Shown here piece by piece: positions 52,526 to 62,550 of a stretch of 64,000 nucleotides of DNA. Numbering within the stretch: position 1 is the stretch's first letter; each line of letters opens with the position of its first letter. The stretch lies in NCBI GenBank assembly GCA_965248605.1, contig CBDFJV010000007.1, forward strand, positions 2,232,001 through 2,296,000, given 5' to 3'. The stretch is from CAUZJF01 sp965248605 (lineage in GTDB: Bacteria; Chloroflexota; Dehalococcoidia; Lucifugimonadales; CAUZJF01). The notes below the pieces were generated by a model. That model ran no database searches. It was given only the letters and a program-made list of their open reading frames with translations, and was not told the DNA's origin. Both the position numbers and the translations under genes were made by a program.

Positions 52526-54637
52526 ATGGCAATCCCAACCCACGACATGCCAACCATCCGCGGGTCCGACCTCGGCCCACCACCCGCCTGGGCGCTCCTC
52601 CAACGCCGCCTCATTACGACCATGGAGGAGGCTGCGGACTTCTTCGTCGAGAAGTACTGTCGCTCCGACCTGAGCACCTACTACGTCCAGGACGTCGACG
52701 ACATATACGAGATCACACACAACTGGGGCCTCTTCTACGCCCTCGGCGCCGACGCCCGGATTCTCGACTACGCCCTCGGTTTCTGGAATGCCACGACCCG
52801 TTACTACGAAGAGACCAGCGACAGCGGCAAGACTTCGAGCCATCCCTTCTATATGGCGCAGCTCAAGAACGAGTACTGGAACCTGAACATCCCGTACAAC
52901 TCCGACTGGTTCCACATGGGCGAAGGCTCTCAGTCCTTCTATGATTTCGGGTTGGCCAACCCGACTCTCGAAGACAACATCAGCCGCGCAACCAGGTTCG
53001 CCGGACTGTACATGGGCGACGACCCCAACGCCCCCAACTACGACGCCAACCACCGCATCATCCGGTCGCCCTACCACGGCAGCGACGGCCCCCTTCTCCA
53101 CGCCGGCAGCAAGGTCCCGCTGCTCCACTCGACCGGCAAGATTACTGACGATATCGAGTTCGTGAAGGCCTGGCTCGACCACCCCAACTACGGCGGCTTC
53201 ATGCACCGGTCCATCGTCCGGGACTGGGACCGTTGGTCCAAAGGCAACGTGAGAGCAGTCGGCGTAGACACCCACCATCAACTCTACCCGAACATCAAGG
53301 ACCTGGAGCCGGAGTGGTGGGACAGGCCCGACCGGCGCCGCCAAGTCGTGGAAGTCTTCGACAAGATGGCCCTCGACGGCGACGTTCCGGAGAACTTGGG
53401 CGCCACCGCGATGGTGACCAACGCCTACCTCTACACGGGCGACGACAGGTATCGCCGTTGGGTGCTCGACTATGTCGACGCCTGGAGCGACCGAACCCGC
53501 GAGAACGGCGGAATCATCCCCGACAACGTCGGGCCGACCGGCAAGATCGGCGAGCACCGCAACGGCCAGTGGTGGGGCGGCGTCAAAGGCTGGGCCAGCG
53601 AACGCGGAGCCGACAGCCTGCTGATCTCAGTTGCGATCGGAGCCGAGTGCGCCTACCTGCTCACAGGCGACACCGGCTATCTGGAGCTCCTGCGTTCCCA
53701 GATCGATGGACTGCTCGAGCGTTCTAAGACCGGCGAGGATGGCGACCTGCTGGTCCCGATGCGCCACGGCTTCGCGCCGCGCGCCACGGTCGCGGGCGGC
53801 AACGTAACGCCGGAATGGCGTGATTTCGCGAAGCTGAACGTGTACGAGATGTCGCACCTCTATCACGCATCGATGTCGGACCGCGACAGGGACACCCTGC
53901 TGAGAATGCGCGACGGCGACCCGCACCGCGACTGGAACGACGTCGGCAGCGAGCGCGACCGACGCAGCGGCGACACAGAGCACGCCCGCTTCCAGTACTA
54001 CGAAGGCAAGAACCCCGACTGGCCCCTCAGGGTCCAGGACGCCGAGCTGCGTTTCGTTCTGGTAATGCTGGAATCGATGAGAAAGGACCCCCGCGACGTC
54101 GAGACCATCATTCACGAGAACCATTGGCCAGCGCTGCATCCCGAGTACCCAGAGCGCCTTGACTACGGCTGCGAGGCGGCCAACCCGCTGGTGCTGAAGG
54201 GCCTGACCCAGGTTACCACCGGCGCGCCGCAGAACATCTACAACGGCGGCCTCCAGCGGGGCAACGTGCGCTATTTCGACGTCGACCGCAACCGGCCAGG
54301 CTTGCCACTGGACGTCGCAGCACTGGTCGACAAGCTGACGCCCGACACGACAGGCCTTCAGCTCGTCAACACCAGCACGACGCACACACGAAGGCTCATC
54401 GTACAAGCCGGCGTGTTCGGGGAGCACGAGTTCACCGACGCGAGGGCCTCGAGCGACACGGGTGCCGCGTCGATATTGGACCCCTTGGGGTGGCTCGCTG
54501 AAACTAAGACCACCTCGGAGAGCGTGGTACCGGTCAATGGCAGGCACTTCGCCGTCGAGCTCCCGCCGTCCACCTCAGTCAGGATCGAGGCAGGCGTGAA
54601 ACGCTTCGCGAACCAACCGAGCTATGCCACGCCTTGA
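52526..54637 (+). CDS. putative alpha/alpha-barrel glycan-active enzyme
   Basis: A 703-residue protein preceded by AGGAGAACTGA. Repeated Trp/Tyr-rich helical stretches (DDIYEITHNWGLFYALGADA, AYLYTGDDRYRRWVLDYVDA, AECAYLLTGDTGYLELLRSQ) suggest an (alpha/alpha)6 toroid as in uronate lyases and family-88/105-type hydrolases, followed by a C-terminal beta-sandwich. No signal peptide and no exact family recognised. Context (ThDP enzyme, sulfatases, sialidase-like protein) fits carbohydrate breakdown. Confidence 0.65.
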   Translation: MAIPTHDMPTIRGSDLGPPPAWALLQRRLITTMEEAADFFVEKYCRSDLSTYYVQDVDDIYEITHNWGLFYALGADARILDYALGFWNATTRYYEETSDSGKTSSHPFYMAQLKNEYWNLNIPYNSDWFHMGEGSQSFYDFGLANPTLEDNISRATRFAGLYMGDDPNAPNYDANHRIIRSPYHGSDGPLLHAGSKVPLLHSTGKITDDIEFVKAWLDHPNYGGFMHRSIVRDWDRWSKGNVRAVGVDTHHQLYPNIKDLEPEWWDRPDRRRQVVEVFDKMALDGDVPENLGATAMVTNAYLYTGDDRYRRWVLDYVDAWSDRTRENGGIIPDNVGPTGKIGEHRNGQWWGGVKGWASERGADSLLISVAIGAECAYLLTGDTGYLELLRSQIDGLLERSKTGEDGDLLVPMRHGFAPRATVAGGNVTPEWRDFAKLNVYEMSHLYHASMSDRDRDTLLRMRDGDPHRDWNDVGSERDRRSGDTEHARFQYYEGKNPDWPLRVQDAELRFVLVMLESMRKDPRDVETIIHENHWPALHPEYPERLDYGCEAANPLVLKGLTQVTTGAPQNIYNGGLQRGNVRYFDVDRNRPGLPLDVAALVDKLTPDTTGLQLVNTSTTHTRRLIVQAGVFGEHEFTDARASSDTGAASILDPLGWLAETKTTSESVVPVNGRHFAVELPPSTSVRIEAGVKRFANQPSYATP

Positions 54638-54654
54638 AAGCAAGCGCACTCAAC

Positions 54655-54771
54655 GTTGCGGGTGATTCTGAGCGAGCGAAGCAAGGGAAGAATCTAACGT
54701 GGTAGTTCCGGTGCCGGCTGCGACCGACGACAAGGTCGCTTAGATTCCTCACTGCGTTCGGAATGACAATA
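54655..54771. repeat. decayed hairpin repeat
   Basis: The right part (CTTAGATTCCTCACTGCGTT, CGGAATGACAAT) is nearly identical to the right arm at 39751-39776; the left arm (GCGAGCGAAGCAAGGGAAGA) is degenerate. Convergent genes flank it, so it may serve as a terminator. Confidence 0.65.
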
Positions 54772-54776
54772 CCGTT

Positions 54777-56351
54777 CTACTCGTGCAGCATGCGGCTTAT
54801 CACATCGGATTGATATTCGACCTCCTCCATCAGACGATTTGATTCGTCTTTAGCTGCTTGATGTTCCTTCCACTGTTGGTCTGCCGTGACCAGACGCTGG
54901 CTAGCACGCTTGTTTTCGTTACGTCCTCTGAAGTAAAGGTAAATCCCAATGCCAACGGGTATCCACCAAAATAGAAGATACAGGCTCTCGTCACCTAGCA
55001 CTGCGGCGATTATCAGTGACGGAACGATCCCAACCACCCCCCAAATGATTGCGATCATCTTGCCTAATTGCCGTTTTCGTTCGCCGCCTTCAACCGCCTC
55101 TGCGCCACTTTCGAGCATGGCATTGAGTCTGGCCATCCTCCGACTCATTTCCTTTCTTTGCTGGCGAGACGCGTTCTCAAAGGAGTCTAGGCAACGCCGT
55201 AGAATCAGCTCCAAGCGATGGGAGGCCGATAGGACATCTCTGGGAAAGCCGCGCCCGACACCCTCCTCCACCTCGGCAAGGTCCTGCTTCAGACGCTTCG
55301 CGGCCTCTTCAGGGGCGTAGTCAATCAAGGTCTCTATCCTCAAGGTGACCTTCGACAGACGAGACGTTTCTCCAAGCAAAAGCTCCGGAGCCCACAGAGT
55401 CCTCCGCAGTTGGAAACTGGTCCAGTTAGAGGCGAAGACTACGTGCGGTCCTAGCCCCTGAAACCTGACCTCGTGGCTAACGCCTTCGCTGAGTATCGAA
55501 AAGGATCTGGTCCATTCGATAACTTGGTTCGCCTGCCTGTTTCCTAACAACTCCCGCAAGAGGGATTCCCTCTGTTCGGTCCAGAACGAAAAGAACATCT
55601 GCAACGCCTGCCAGTAGTCGAAATACGAGCCGCCTTCGGCCGTACGTGTTATCTCACGGGAACACTGCTCCAAGGCAAGTACTAGTTCATCCGTTTGTTT
55701 CTGTGGCAAGGTATTTGACGAGGTCAAGTCTCGGATCTCCTCTTGCCACGCAGTCAGATGGGAAATAGATTCCGTCGCGACTTCCTTGACCTCCCGGCGC
55801 AACTCCTCACCAAACGCATCAATGTGCTCACGGGCACCGTCGAAGTCGGCATCCACTGATGCCTTTAACAAGTATTTGTGGTCTTCTACGATGGCCTTAC
55901 GGAGATGCCGAGCAATCTTGTCGGACACGCCCAACAAAGAATAGTACTTCGCCAAATGATACTCCGCTTCGGTAAACACCACGGACGAGGCGTCAACGCT
56001 TTCGGAAGCGAGTTCAACCGCCTCTCTGAGCTTCTTTTCTGCGTCTTCCAAGTTGCCCGAGCGTCGTGACTCACCTGCCTGCGCATAGCAAGCGACTGAG
56101 GCATGGAAGAACGCTTCGGCACAGTAGCCACTGACCTCATTCCGTTTTTCCCAGTCGTCCATCTGCTCAATCAGGGGTCGGCAATACCGTGCGGCAAGGC
56201 GTAGGTGATGTTCGGCGCTCGGCAGATCAATCACATTGTCGTCACTATTCTCGCCATTGAGGTATAAAACCCCTAGATGGTACTGGGCCAAAAAGTCAAC
56301 GTCGTACTCTACCAAGCCACGATTCAGGTAGTCCAAGGCCTCGGTAAGCAA
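54777..56351 (-). CDS. TPR-like / coiled-coil protein with two C-terminal membrane helices, 5' end missing
   Basis: From TTG 56351, 524 residues: helical repeat region (LDYLNRGLVEYDVDFLAQYH, EDAEKKLREAVELASESVDA), coiled coil and mixed region, two membrane helices near 430-470 (MIAIIWGVVGIVPSLIIAAV and YLLFWWIPVGIGIYLYFRG), and a basic coiled-coil tail. Upstream, the same frame is open to about 56495 and encodes LRIQNKTLEGLLSRLDAVYE and RAQEFFREGYRLLGQGL, a natural N-terminal extension, but has no start codon. The true 5' end has probably been lost. Function unknown. Confidence 0.65.
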   Translation of the reverse strand: MLTEALDYLNRGLVEYDVDFLAQYHLGVLYLNGENSDDNVIDLPSAEHHLRLAARYCRPLIEQMDDWEKRNEVSGYCAEAFFHASVACYAQAGESRRSGNLEDAEKKLREAVELASESVDASSVVFTEAEYHLAKYYSLLGVSDKIARHLRKAIVEDHKYLLKASVDADFDGAREHIDAFGEELRREVKEVATESISHLTAWQEEIRDLTSSNTLPQKQTDELVLALEQCSREITRTAEGGSYFDYWQALQMFFSFWTEQRESLLRELLGNRQANQVIEWTRSFSILSEGVSHEVRFQGLGPHVVFASNWTSFQLRRTLWAPELLLGETSRLSKVTLRIETLIDYAPEEAAKRLKQDLAEVEEGVGRGFPRDVLSASHRLELILRRCLDSFENASRQQRKEMSRRMARLNAMLESGAEAVEGGERKRQLGKMIAIIWGVVGIVPSLIIAAVLGDESLYLLFWWIPVGIGIYLYFRGRNENKRASQRLVTADQQWKEHQAAKDESNRLMEEVEYQSDVISRMLHE

Positions 56352-56495
56352 ACCCTGTCCTAATAATCGGTATCCCTCCCGAAAGAACTCTTGGGCTCGC
56401 GTCTGGACTGGCGTGCGGAGCGTCTCGTAGACCGCATCCAGACGAGACAGTAGGCCCTCAAGCGTCTTGTTTTGTATTCGGAGCTCAGGTTATCG

Positions 56496-57072
56496 GTTAT
56501 CCAATCGAAACAAAAAACTGCGGTACTCGTGGGCAGTGGGATTGGGTGCAGTAGAGGACGGCGACACCGGGATTTCCGGCTAGCCGCGACAATAGCTCCC
56601 ATACTCAGGCGGCCGAGCGCAAGTAACACCTGCCTCAGACAAGAGCATGATGCCGTCTGCCGGTCCGATATGCGTCAGCTGTGAAGGTAGTGTCCATTAG
56701 TTCGCAGGTTTAGCTGCTGGTAGCAGGTTCTCAGTCCTTAGCGTCGACGAAAGGGCCGCCGTGCAGTCGTCTGTACAGATCGCGGAACTCCTCCTCTAGA
56801 CCTGACGTCACGTATTTCAGAAATGTCCGATATACGTCCTTCTCGGTCGGCCTACTATCAGGAGCAGTCAGAAGTCGCAGGTACAGAAGATGGTTCTGCC
56901 TACCGTCAACTTAGGCCCACCAGACTTGACGAAATCAAGAACTTTCAGCTTGAGATTCAAGCTGGCCATATAGTAGGTGCTCGGCCTCCAGCAGCAGTAG
57001 TGCTCCGGGGCCACGTCCCCAACCAACCTTCCAGTCGGGCACGGATCTTGCCATTGACTTCGGTCGGTAGTA
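56496..57072. other. intergenic, no confident gene
   Basis: About 575 bp. A minus-strand frame (56868-57092, with PCPTGRLVGDVAPEHYCCWR) has a Cys-rich motif but no family match, and a plus-strand frame (56823-57101) overlaps it. Neither can be supported. The left edge is the break point of the truncated TPR-like gene. Confidence 0.45.
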
Positions 57073-57091
57073 TGTGTAACGATATTACACA
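57073..57091. promoter_or_regulatory. palindromic operator upstream of vapBC
   Basis: TGTGTAACGATATTACACA: 7-bp arms TGTGTAA/TTACACA around CGATA, 28 bp before the antitoxin start. VapBC pairs usually repress themselves through such palindromes. Confidence 0.65.
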
Positions 57092-57118
57092 CTCACCTTA
57101 GGCCGGTTGGAGGTCGAT

Positions 57119-57394
57119 ATGGCCAGAGTGCAGTTGGTAATGCCGGATGCTGACCGAGACCGCTTTGTTCACCAGGCGCGGCAGGAGGGCATGTCCCTCA
57201 GCGCCTGGCTGCGTGAAGCTGCCCGGGAGCGTCTCGAAGCGCGCCAGTGCGTGAAGCTATTCGAGTCCCCGCAAGATGTCGAGGAGTTTTTCAGGTCATG
57301 CGCTACGCTGGAAGGCCCAGAGACGGAGCCGGACTGGGATGAACACTTGCGCGTCATGAGCGAGTCGCGCGGCCGAGGAGTTGCCAGAACGTGA
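57119..57394 (+). CDS. vapB: VapB-type ribbon-helix-helix antitoxin
   Basis: About 91 residues from ATG 57119, preceded by GGAGG. The N terminus (ARVQLVMPDADRDRFVHQAR then EGMSLSAWLREAARERLEA) is a CopG/Arc-type ribbon-helix-helix. The C-terminal acidic part (LEGPETEPDWDEHLRVMSES) would wrap the toxin. It overlaps the PIN gene by 4 bp (GTGA). Confidence 0.88.
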   Translation: MARVQLVMPDADRDRFVHQARQEGMSLSAWLREAARERLEARQCVKLFESPQDVEEFFRSCATLEGPETEPDWDEHLRVMSESRGRGVART

Positions 57395-57786
57395 TTTTCG
57401 TCGACACCAACGTCTTCATGTACGCCGTAGGACGCCCCCACGTTCTCCAGACAAATGCCCAAGGATTCTTCGTCGAAGCTAACCGAAGTGGCACACTGCT
57501 GTGCACTTCAGCAGAGGTCATGCAGGAACTGGCCCATGCGTACTTGCCCATCGGAAGGCTGCAAACCTTCGATGCAACGCTGGACTTGATAGCAAGCGCC
57601 GGAGTTGAGGTTTGGCCGCTGGAGGAGGCGGACGTGGCTCTGGCCCGTCAACTCCATGAGCAATATCCCGCGTTACAAGCCCGAGACCTCTGCCACCTAG
57701 CCAGTTGTCGAAGGCGTGGAGTCCGAGAGGTCAAGACCTTTGACCAAACATTCGCGGCCGTATCCAGCAATCCATCAATCCCATAG
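57391..57786 (+). CDS. vapC: VapC-type PIN-domain toxin ribonuclease
   Basis: A 131-residue PIN-domain protein with GTG start inside the vapB stop. Metal-binding acids are visible in FVDTNVFMYAVG (Asp5), TSAEVMQELAHAY (Glu about 42-47), QARDLCHLASCRRRG (Asp about 98) and KTFDQTFAAV (final Asp). VapC toxins cleave tRNA or rRNA. The pair lies immediately upstream of the restriction-like gene and may help maintain the locus. Confidence 0.9.
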   Translation: MIFVDTNVFMYAVGRPHVLQTNAQGFFVEANRSGTLLCTSAEVMQELAHAYLPIGRLQTFDATLDLIASAGVEVWPLEEADVALARQLHEQYPALQARDLCHLASCRRRGVREVKTFDQTFAAVSSNPSIP

Positions 57787-57834
57787 AGGAGAGAGAAACA
57801 GGGTTGGCCGCAAGCTAACTGCCTGAATGTAAGT

Positions 57835-60738
57835 ATGCCACGCCAGACCGAGCCGAACGCGAACAACGCACTGGGCGACATGCTGCGAGGCATGATGCCG
57901 GGCTGTGAAGTCCGCTCCGAGAACACCCAGACCTTCAGCGACCATCCGGGCCGCCATGCCGACGTGCTGATCGTCGCGCCGGGCCGCTCCCCGGTGGTCG
58001 TAGAGGCTGAGTATGAGCCGGCTGTCGAAGTGGAGAAGGATGCCTCCGAACGGCTGGGGCTCCGCGTGAGAGGTGCCCCGCGCACCGTCGAGGCTGCCAT
58101 AGCCCTGCGGTTTCCCAAGACTGTGGAAGACGCCTATGACCTGCACTTGGCTCTAGTCGAGACACGTCTAGCCTACTGCGTCCTTCATCAGGACGGCAGT
58201 CGATTTCCCGAATCGGGATGGCTGAGCGGCTCAGTGAGCGATCTGGCTGACATAGCCCGTTTGGTGTCCGTCCCACAGAAAGCAGTGGAGCAGGCGGCTG
58301 ACACGCTTGAGCAAGGCATCGGACAGTCCGCCAACCGTTTGGAGGAAATGGCGAAGCTGCGCCCCAACGTAACCCCTATTATTGCCCGGTTGTTGGGAAT
58401 GAGCGACGTTCCTCAGACCCGCCGCATGGCCTGTGCCATCATCGCCAACGCAATGGTCTTCCACCAGCGCATTGCGGGGATGTATGAGGGAGTGAAACCT
58501 CTGCGCTTGGTGTGCGGACCCAACGTTGCAAATCCCCAGAGTGAGGCGCTCACGGCCTGGGAAGACATCCTGAAGATCAACTACTGGCCCATCTTTGCCA
58601 TAGCCAAGGACATCTTGGAGCAGCTTCCCGGAGACGTTGCCACTAGCATCTTGCGGGAGTTGTTGGAGACTGCCCAGGAAGTTGAAGCCACCGGCGTCGA
58701 CAACGCCCACGACCTGACAGGCCGCATATTTCAACGGCTTATCGCTGATCGGAAGTATCTGGCTACCTTCTACACGCTTCCAGCCTCGGCCGCGCTGTTG
58801 GCCCGGCTCGCCGTGGCCAAGATGGACGGCGTGGACTGGGCCGACGCCGAGGCCATCGGTAGGCTGCGCATCGGGGATTTCGCCTGCGGCACCGGTGCCC
58901 TGTTGTCGGCAGTGTACGAGCAGGTTGCTTCCCACCACGAGCGCGCCGGGGGCGACTCCACATCGCTGCATCCCGTGATGATGGAGGAGGTCCTATATGG
59001 CTGCGACGTCATGCCCTCGGCCATTCACATCACCGGCTCCACCCTGTCCGGTATGCGGCCCAACGTGGGATTCAATCAGTCCCGTCTCTACACCATGCCC
59101 TACGGAAAGCAGAAGGACAGCACGGTGAAGATAGGTTCCCTGGAGTTACTCCAAGCCTCCACAGCCTTGACCTTGTTCAATACCAGCGACCCAGCTCTGC
59201 GCACTGGCAGCGTGGGAGAGGAGACTGCTGCCCAGATCAACGTGGACATCCCGGACGCGAACTTTGACCTGGTGATAATGAATCCACCCTTCACCAGGGC
59301 AACCAACCATGAAGGTGCCCATGCGGATATCACCAACCCCGCCTTCGCCGCATTTGACGCCACGCCCGCTGACCAAACGGAGATGGGACACCGGATCAAC
59401 CAGTTGGGGAAGGACTCCTGCTACCACGGCAACGCTGGAATCGCTTCAGCATTCGCTGCGCTGGCCCACAAAAAGCTCAGGTTCGGTGGGGTCCTTGCCC
59501 TGGTATTGCCACTGTCGGCAGCCGCTGGTCTTTCATGGCAGGGGTTCAGGGAAACGTTGGCCAAGAACTATACCGACCTTACCGTGCTGAGCGTGGCCGC
59601 TTCGGACAACGACCACCTGTCGTTCTCGGCCGATACGGGCATGGCTGAGTGCCTGGTCATAGCTCGTAAGCTCAAGCAAACCGAGGCAACGACAGGGACA
59701 AGACGCGGGCACTTCATATCGCTGGGCCGCCGTGCCCAAGGGTTTGCCCATGCTGGTTCGCTGGCAATGAACGTCTCCAATCTCGAACAGGCGAGACGGG
59801 TTGAGGATGGGCCTTATGGCGGCACCGCTTTAATGATCGGTGACGAGCTGGCCGGCGAAAGCATGACCGTCCCGGTCCAGACGGGCGGGGCATCATGGGG
59901 TGCGGTCCGTCTGTCCGACTTGTCGCTGGCTCAGACAGCTTTCGCATTGGCCCAATCAAAGCTATGGCTTCCCGGCAGCCCCTCGGCGTTGGACTTGAAA
60001 GTGGCTCCGTTGAACACGCTGGCCAAACTGGGCATGGTCCATCGTGACATTACGGGTCCACGACCTCGCGGCTCTTTCGACAAGACCGCTCCAAGCCCGA
60101 CCGCCACTTATCCATCCCTGTGGAACCACGATGCTAAGAACGAAACCCGGATGGTCTGCGAACCTGATTCTCAGCTCAGAGTCAGGTCGGGGATGGAGGA
60201 GAAAGCCGCAATTGCCTGGGCTACGGCCAGCCGCGCTCACGTCAACCTCGATTTCAGGTTCAACTCGCAGCCGTTGACCGCAGCGTTCACTGAGCAGGAA
60301 AGCATGGGTGGCAGAGCGTGGCCCAACGTAAGGTTTCCAGACAGCCGGTTCGATTACGCGTTCACGCTGTGGTCTAACTCTACGCTCGGGCTGCTGCTGT
60401 ATTGGTGGCACTCAAACCGGCAGCACAGTGGTCGAGGCACCACTACTATCAGAAACGTTGAATCACTGCCCGTCCTGGACCTCCACGCCCTCAGCGACGA
60501 GCAGCAGCGCACCTCTGAGGCCATCTTCAACGAACTGAGAGACATGGAGTTGAAGCCCGCCTATCTTGCCGACGCCGATCCCAACCGGGCGCTGCTGGAC
60601 CGCAGGATCGTCTGCGATCTTCTGGGCTTCGACGAGGATGTGTACGAGGGAGTTCGGAGGCTGTCGGCCAAATGGTGCGCCGAGCCGTCGGTGCACGGCG
60701 GGAAGGCGCGGCCAAAGGCTGCCCAGCTCGTGATCTAG
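57835..60738 (+). CDS. type IIG-like restriction-modification fusion (PD-(D/E)XK-like + N6-adenine methyltransferase)
   Basis: A 967-residue protein. Residues 35-65 have a PD-(D/E)XK-like core: Asp43 in HADVLIVAPG and Glu57/Glu59 in VVVEAEYEP (E-x-E rather than E-x-K). A helical region precedes the methyltransferase: SAM motif I GDFACGTGALLSAV (F349-G354), LYGCDVMPSAIHI, and motif IV NPPFTR (N483-F486) of N6-adenine enzymes. The C-terminal ~350 residues (YWWHSNRQHSGRGTTTIRN, LPVLDLHALS) probably include target recognition. A 189-codon C-terminal fragment of a paralogue is at 12086-12652. If active it should methylate and cut at one site, but no experimental relative can be named from sequence alone. 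Confidence 0.85.
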   Translation: MPRQTEPNANNALGDMLRGMMPGCEVRSENTQTFSDHPGRHADVLIVAPGRSPVVVEAEYEPAVEVEKDASERLGLRVRGAPRTVEAAIALRFPKTVEDAYDLHLALVETRLAYCVLHQDGSRFPESGWLSGSVSDLADIARLVSVPQKAVEQAADTLEQGIGQSANRLEEMAKLRPNVTPIIARLLGMSDVPQTRRMACAIIANAMVFHQRIAGMYEGVKPLRLVCGPNVANPQSEALTAWEDILKINYWPIFAIAKDILEQLPGDVATSILRELLETAQEVEATGVDNAHDLTGRIFQRLIADRKYLATFYTLPASAALLARLAVAKMDGVDWADAEAIGRLRIGDFACGTGALLSAVYEQVASHHERAGGDSTSLHPVMMEEVLYGCDVMPSAIHITGSTLSGMRPNVGFNQSRLYTMPYGKQKDSTVKIGSLELLQASTALTLFNTSDPALRTGSVGEETAAQINVDIPDANFDLVIMNPPFTRATNHEGAHADITNPAFAAFDATPADQTEMGHRINQLGKDSCYHGNAGIASAFAALAHKKLRFGGVLALVLPLSAAAGLSWQGFRETLAKNYTDLTVLSVAASDNDHLSFSADTGMAECLVIARKLKQTEATTGTRRGHFISLGRRAQGFAHAGSLAMNVSNLEQARRVEDGPYGGTALMIGDELAGESMTVPVQTGGASWGAVRLSDLSLAQTAFALAQSKLWLPGSPSALDLKVAPLNTLAKLGMVHRDITGPRPRGSFDKTAPSPTATYPSLWNHDAKNETRMVCEPDSQLRVRSGMEEKAAIAWATASRAHVNLDFRFNSQPLTAAFTEQESMGGRAWPNVRFPDSRFDYAFTLWSNSTLGLLLYWWHSNRQHSGRGTTTIRNVESLPVLDLHALSDEQQRTSEAIFNELRDMELKPAYLADADPNRALLDRRIVCDLLGFDEDVYEGVRRLSAKWCAEPSVHGGKARPKAAQLVI

Positions 60739-60837
60739 TGTCGGTGATCCCGCCGAAGCCAGAGAAGGCGCTTTCCATTCACCGGTGCTGACATGTAGTG
60801 GCTGCGCACCGTATATGCACGTTGCTACTATTGATGC

Positions 60838-62550
60838 ATGGCTCTCACCGAACGACAGCTTCTCGACTCCCTCAGCAGGATGCCTTTCATCGACTCGGCG
60901 GACCTGGCGCTCATCCTGGGCGAGCCGCACGCGACGGTTCACCGCGCCCTGGCCGGCCTGCTGACCGACGGCATGGTCGGGCGCGTCAGCCACGGCACCG
61001 CCCAACTGTCTTCCAGCCAGAGATACTACCTGACAGCCCGTGGCATCCGCGAAGCCGCCCAAGTGCTCGACTTCGACGCACCTTCGGACTTCGTGCGGGC
61101 CTACCCCGCGTCCAGGGAGTGGCTGACGCTGCTCATTCGCAGGATGGACGCAGTGGCCGCTGTCTACCGTCTCGCTGCCTCAATGTCCCACGGCATAGAC
61201 GGCCTACGTTCGCACGTGGAGTTCCACCGCAGGGGCCGGTTCGATGCCACCATCACCCTACACGATGGCCTCAGCTTCGGCGTGGTCCGCCAGGGTCTGG
61301 CCCTGCGACGCCGTTCCCTCTACGACCGGCTGAGGGCCATAGCGGAGTACGACTATACGCGCTGCCCTGACACAATCTTGGTCCTGACGCCCAGCGTCTG
61401 GGAGCAGAGACTGACGACGAGGTTCTGCATGGAACTGAATCTTGGAGGCTCCTACGTCGGTGTGGAGTCTCGGGACACACTCGAAAGACGGAACTACCAC
61501 GTCTGGCAGAAGACCTCGGGTCTGTTCAGCGGCTCGTACTACACCCTCGATTTCGTGAGCTCACAGGGCGGCGGTAACGGAAGACTCTTCACGGAGTCGC
61601 CGAGTCGCAAGCGGGCCTCCATACCCAATCCTGAGCGGATGGTGCAGGCTGCGCCGACCTTCGGGGTCAGCCCTTCGGAGAAGCGGATTCTCGACATGGT
61701 GACGGACCACCCGATGATGCCCCGTGACCACCTTGCGTGCTGGCTTGGTGTTTCGGAAGGGCGGATCAGCCAGATGATGCACAGCCTCGTCGACACGTGG
61801 GGGCTGGTCGAGCGACGAGGAAAGCGCGGAGACACTCGCTACACTCTGTCCGCTGAAGGTATTCGCTACATCACCCACCGGGACCGCGCCGAGCTTCCCA
61901 CCACGCGGGCCATCTGGAGCACGGCCCTCACCACCGACAAACAGGGCCGGAGACGACACGTGGGCCACCGCATCGAGACGTGGGCGCGGCAGACGAAGCA
62001 CGCCGACGGCATCACCTGGTTCCTGTCCAAGCTTGAGGCCGAGGCCAGGGCTGATCCCCGCTCCGAGCTGCTGTGGTCGGTGCCCACCGCGAGATCCGAC
62101 CGGGCCTACAACTGGGGTCAGTCGGCCATCGCCCCAGACGCCGTGGGGAAGATGGTCGCAGAGGGCCTTGAGATACCGTTCTACCTCGAGTACGAGCTGC
62201 GTGCCCGTCACCCCGAGGGAGTCCTGGCCCGCCTGAGTCCCTACACGAGATACTTCTGGTCCACTGAGCCGGGCGACGACCAGACCCCGTTCCCCGTCAC
62301 GCTCTTCGTCGTGGACACAGAGGAGGTCGAGGCTACCTACGTGCGCACATCGACCCGGATGAGCCGGATGTCACTGCCCATCCTCGTGTCCTGCATACCC
62401 GTCCCGTCACGCACGGGGATACTCGGAAAGTCATGGCATCCACTGTGGGCGCAGGAGTCCCCCAGACTGGCACTGTCCGAGCTACGCACCTACCAGTGGA
62501 ACTCACTCTACCACCGGATGCGTCACCGTCCTGTAGGGGGGAAGAGATAG
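60838..62550 (+). CDS. tandem winged-helix / PD-(D/E)XK-like protein, replication-relaxation-like
   Basis: A 570-residue protein encoded 99 bp after the restriction-like gene, same strand. Winged helix 1 at about 5-70 (IDSADLALILGEPHATVHRA); first nuclease-like segment with Asp136 (RFDATITLHDG) but VRQ at the E-x-K position; winged helix 2 at about 280-345 (LGVSEGRISQMMHSL); second segment with Asp434 (IAPDAVGK) and Glu451/Glu453 (FYLEYELRAR). The two halves look like an internal duplication in which only the second keeps nuclease-type acids. The second half resembles replication-relaxation proteins of plasmids and integrative elements. Paralogues are at 7232 (intact) and 11398 (truncated). 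Confidence 0.78.
   Translation: MALTERQLLDSLSRMPFIDSADLALILGEPHATVHRALAGLLTDGMVGRVSHGTAQLSSSQRYYLTARGIREAAQVLDFDAPSDFVRAYPASREWLTLLIRRMDAVAAVYRLAASMSHGIDGLRSHVEFHRRGRFDATITLHDGLSFGVVRQGLALRRRSLYDRLRAIAEYDYTRCPDTILVLTPSVWEQRLTTRFCMELNLGGSYVGVESRDTLERRNYHVWQKTSGLFSGSYYTLDFVSSQGGGNGRLFTESPSRKRASIPNPERMVQAAPTFGVSPSEKRILDMVTDHPMMPRDHLACWLGVSEGRISQMMHSLVDTWGLVERRGKRGDTRYTLSAEGIRYITHRDRAELPTTRAIWSTALTTDKQGRRRHVGHRIETWARQTKHADGITWFLSKLEAEARADPRSELLWSVPTARSDRAYNWGQSAIAPDAVGKMVAEGLEIPFYLEYELRARHPEGVLARLSPYTRYFWSTEPGDDQTPFPVTLFVVDTEEVEATYVRTSTRMSRMSLPILVSCIPVPSRTGILGKSWHPLWAQESPRLALSELRTYQWNSLYHRMRHRPVGGKR

Noticed and set aside
52493..53557. 354-codon minus-strand frame opposite the alpha-barrel protein
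   Set aside because: Val/Gly-rich antisense shadow of a clear plus-strand gene.
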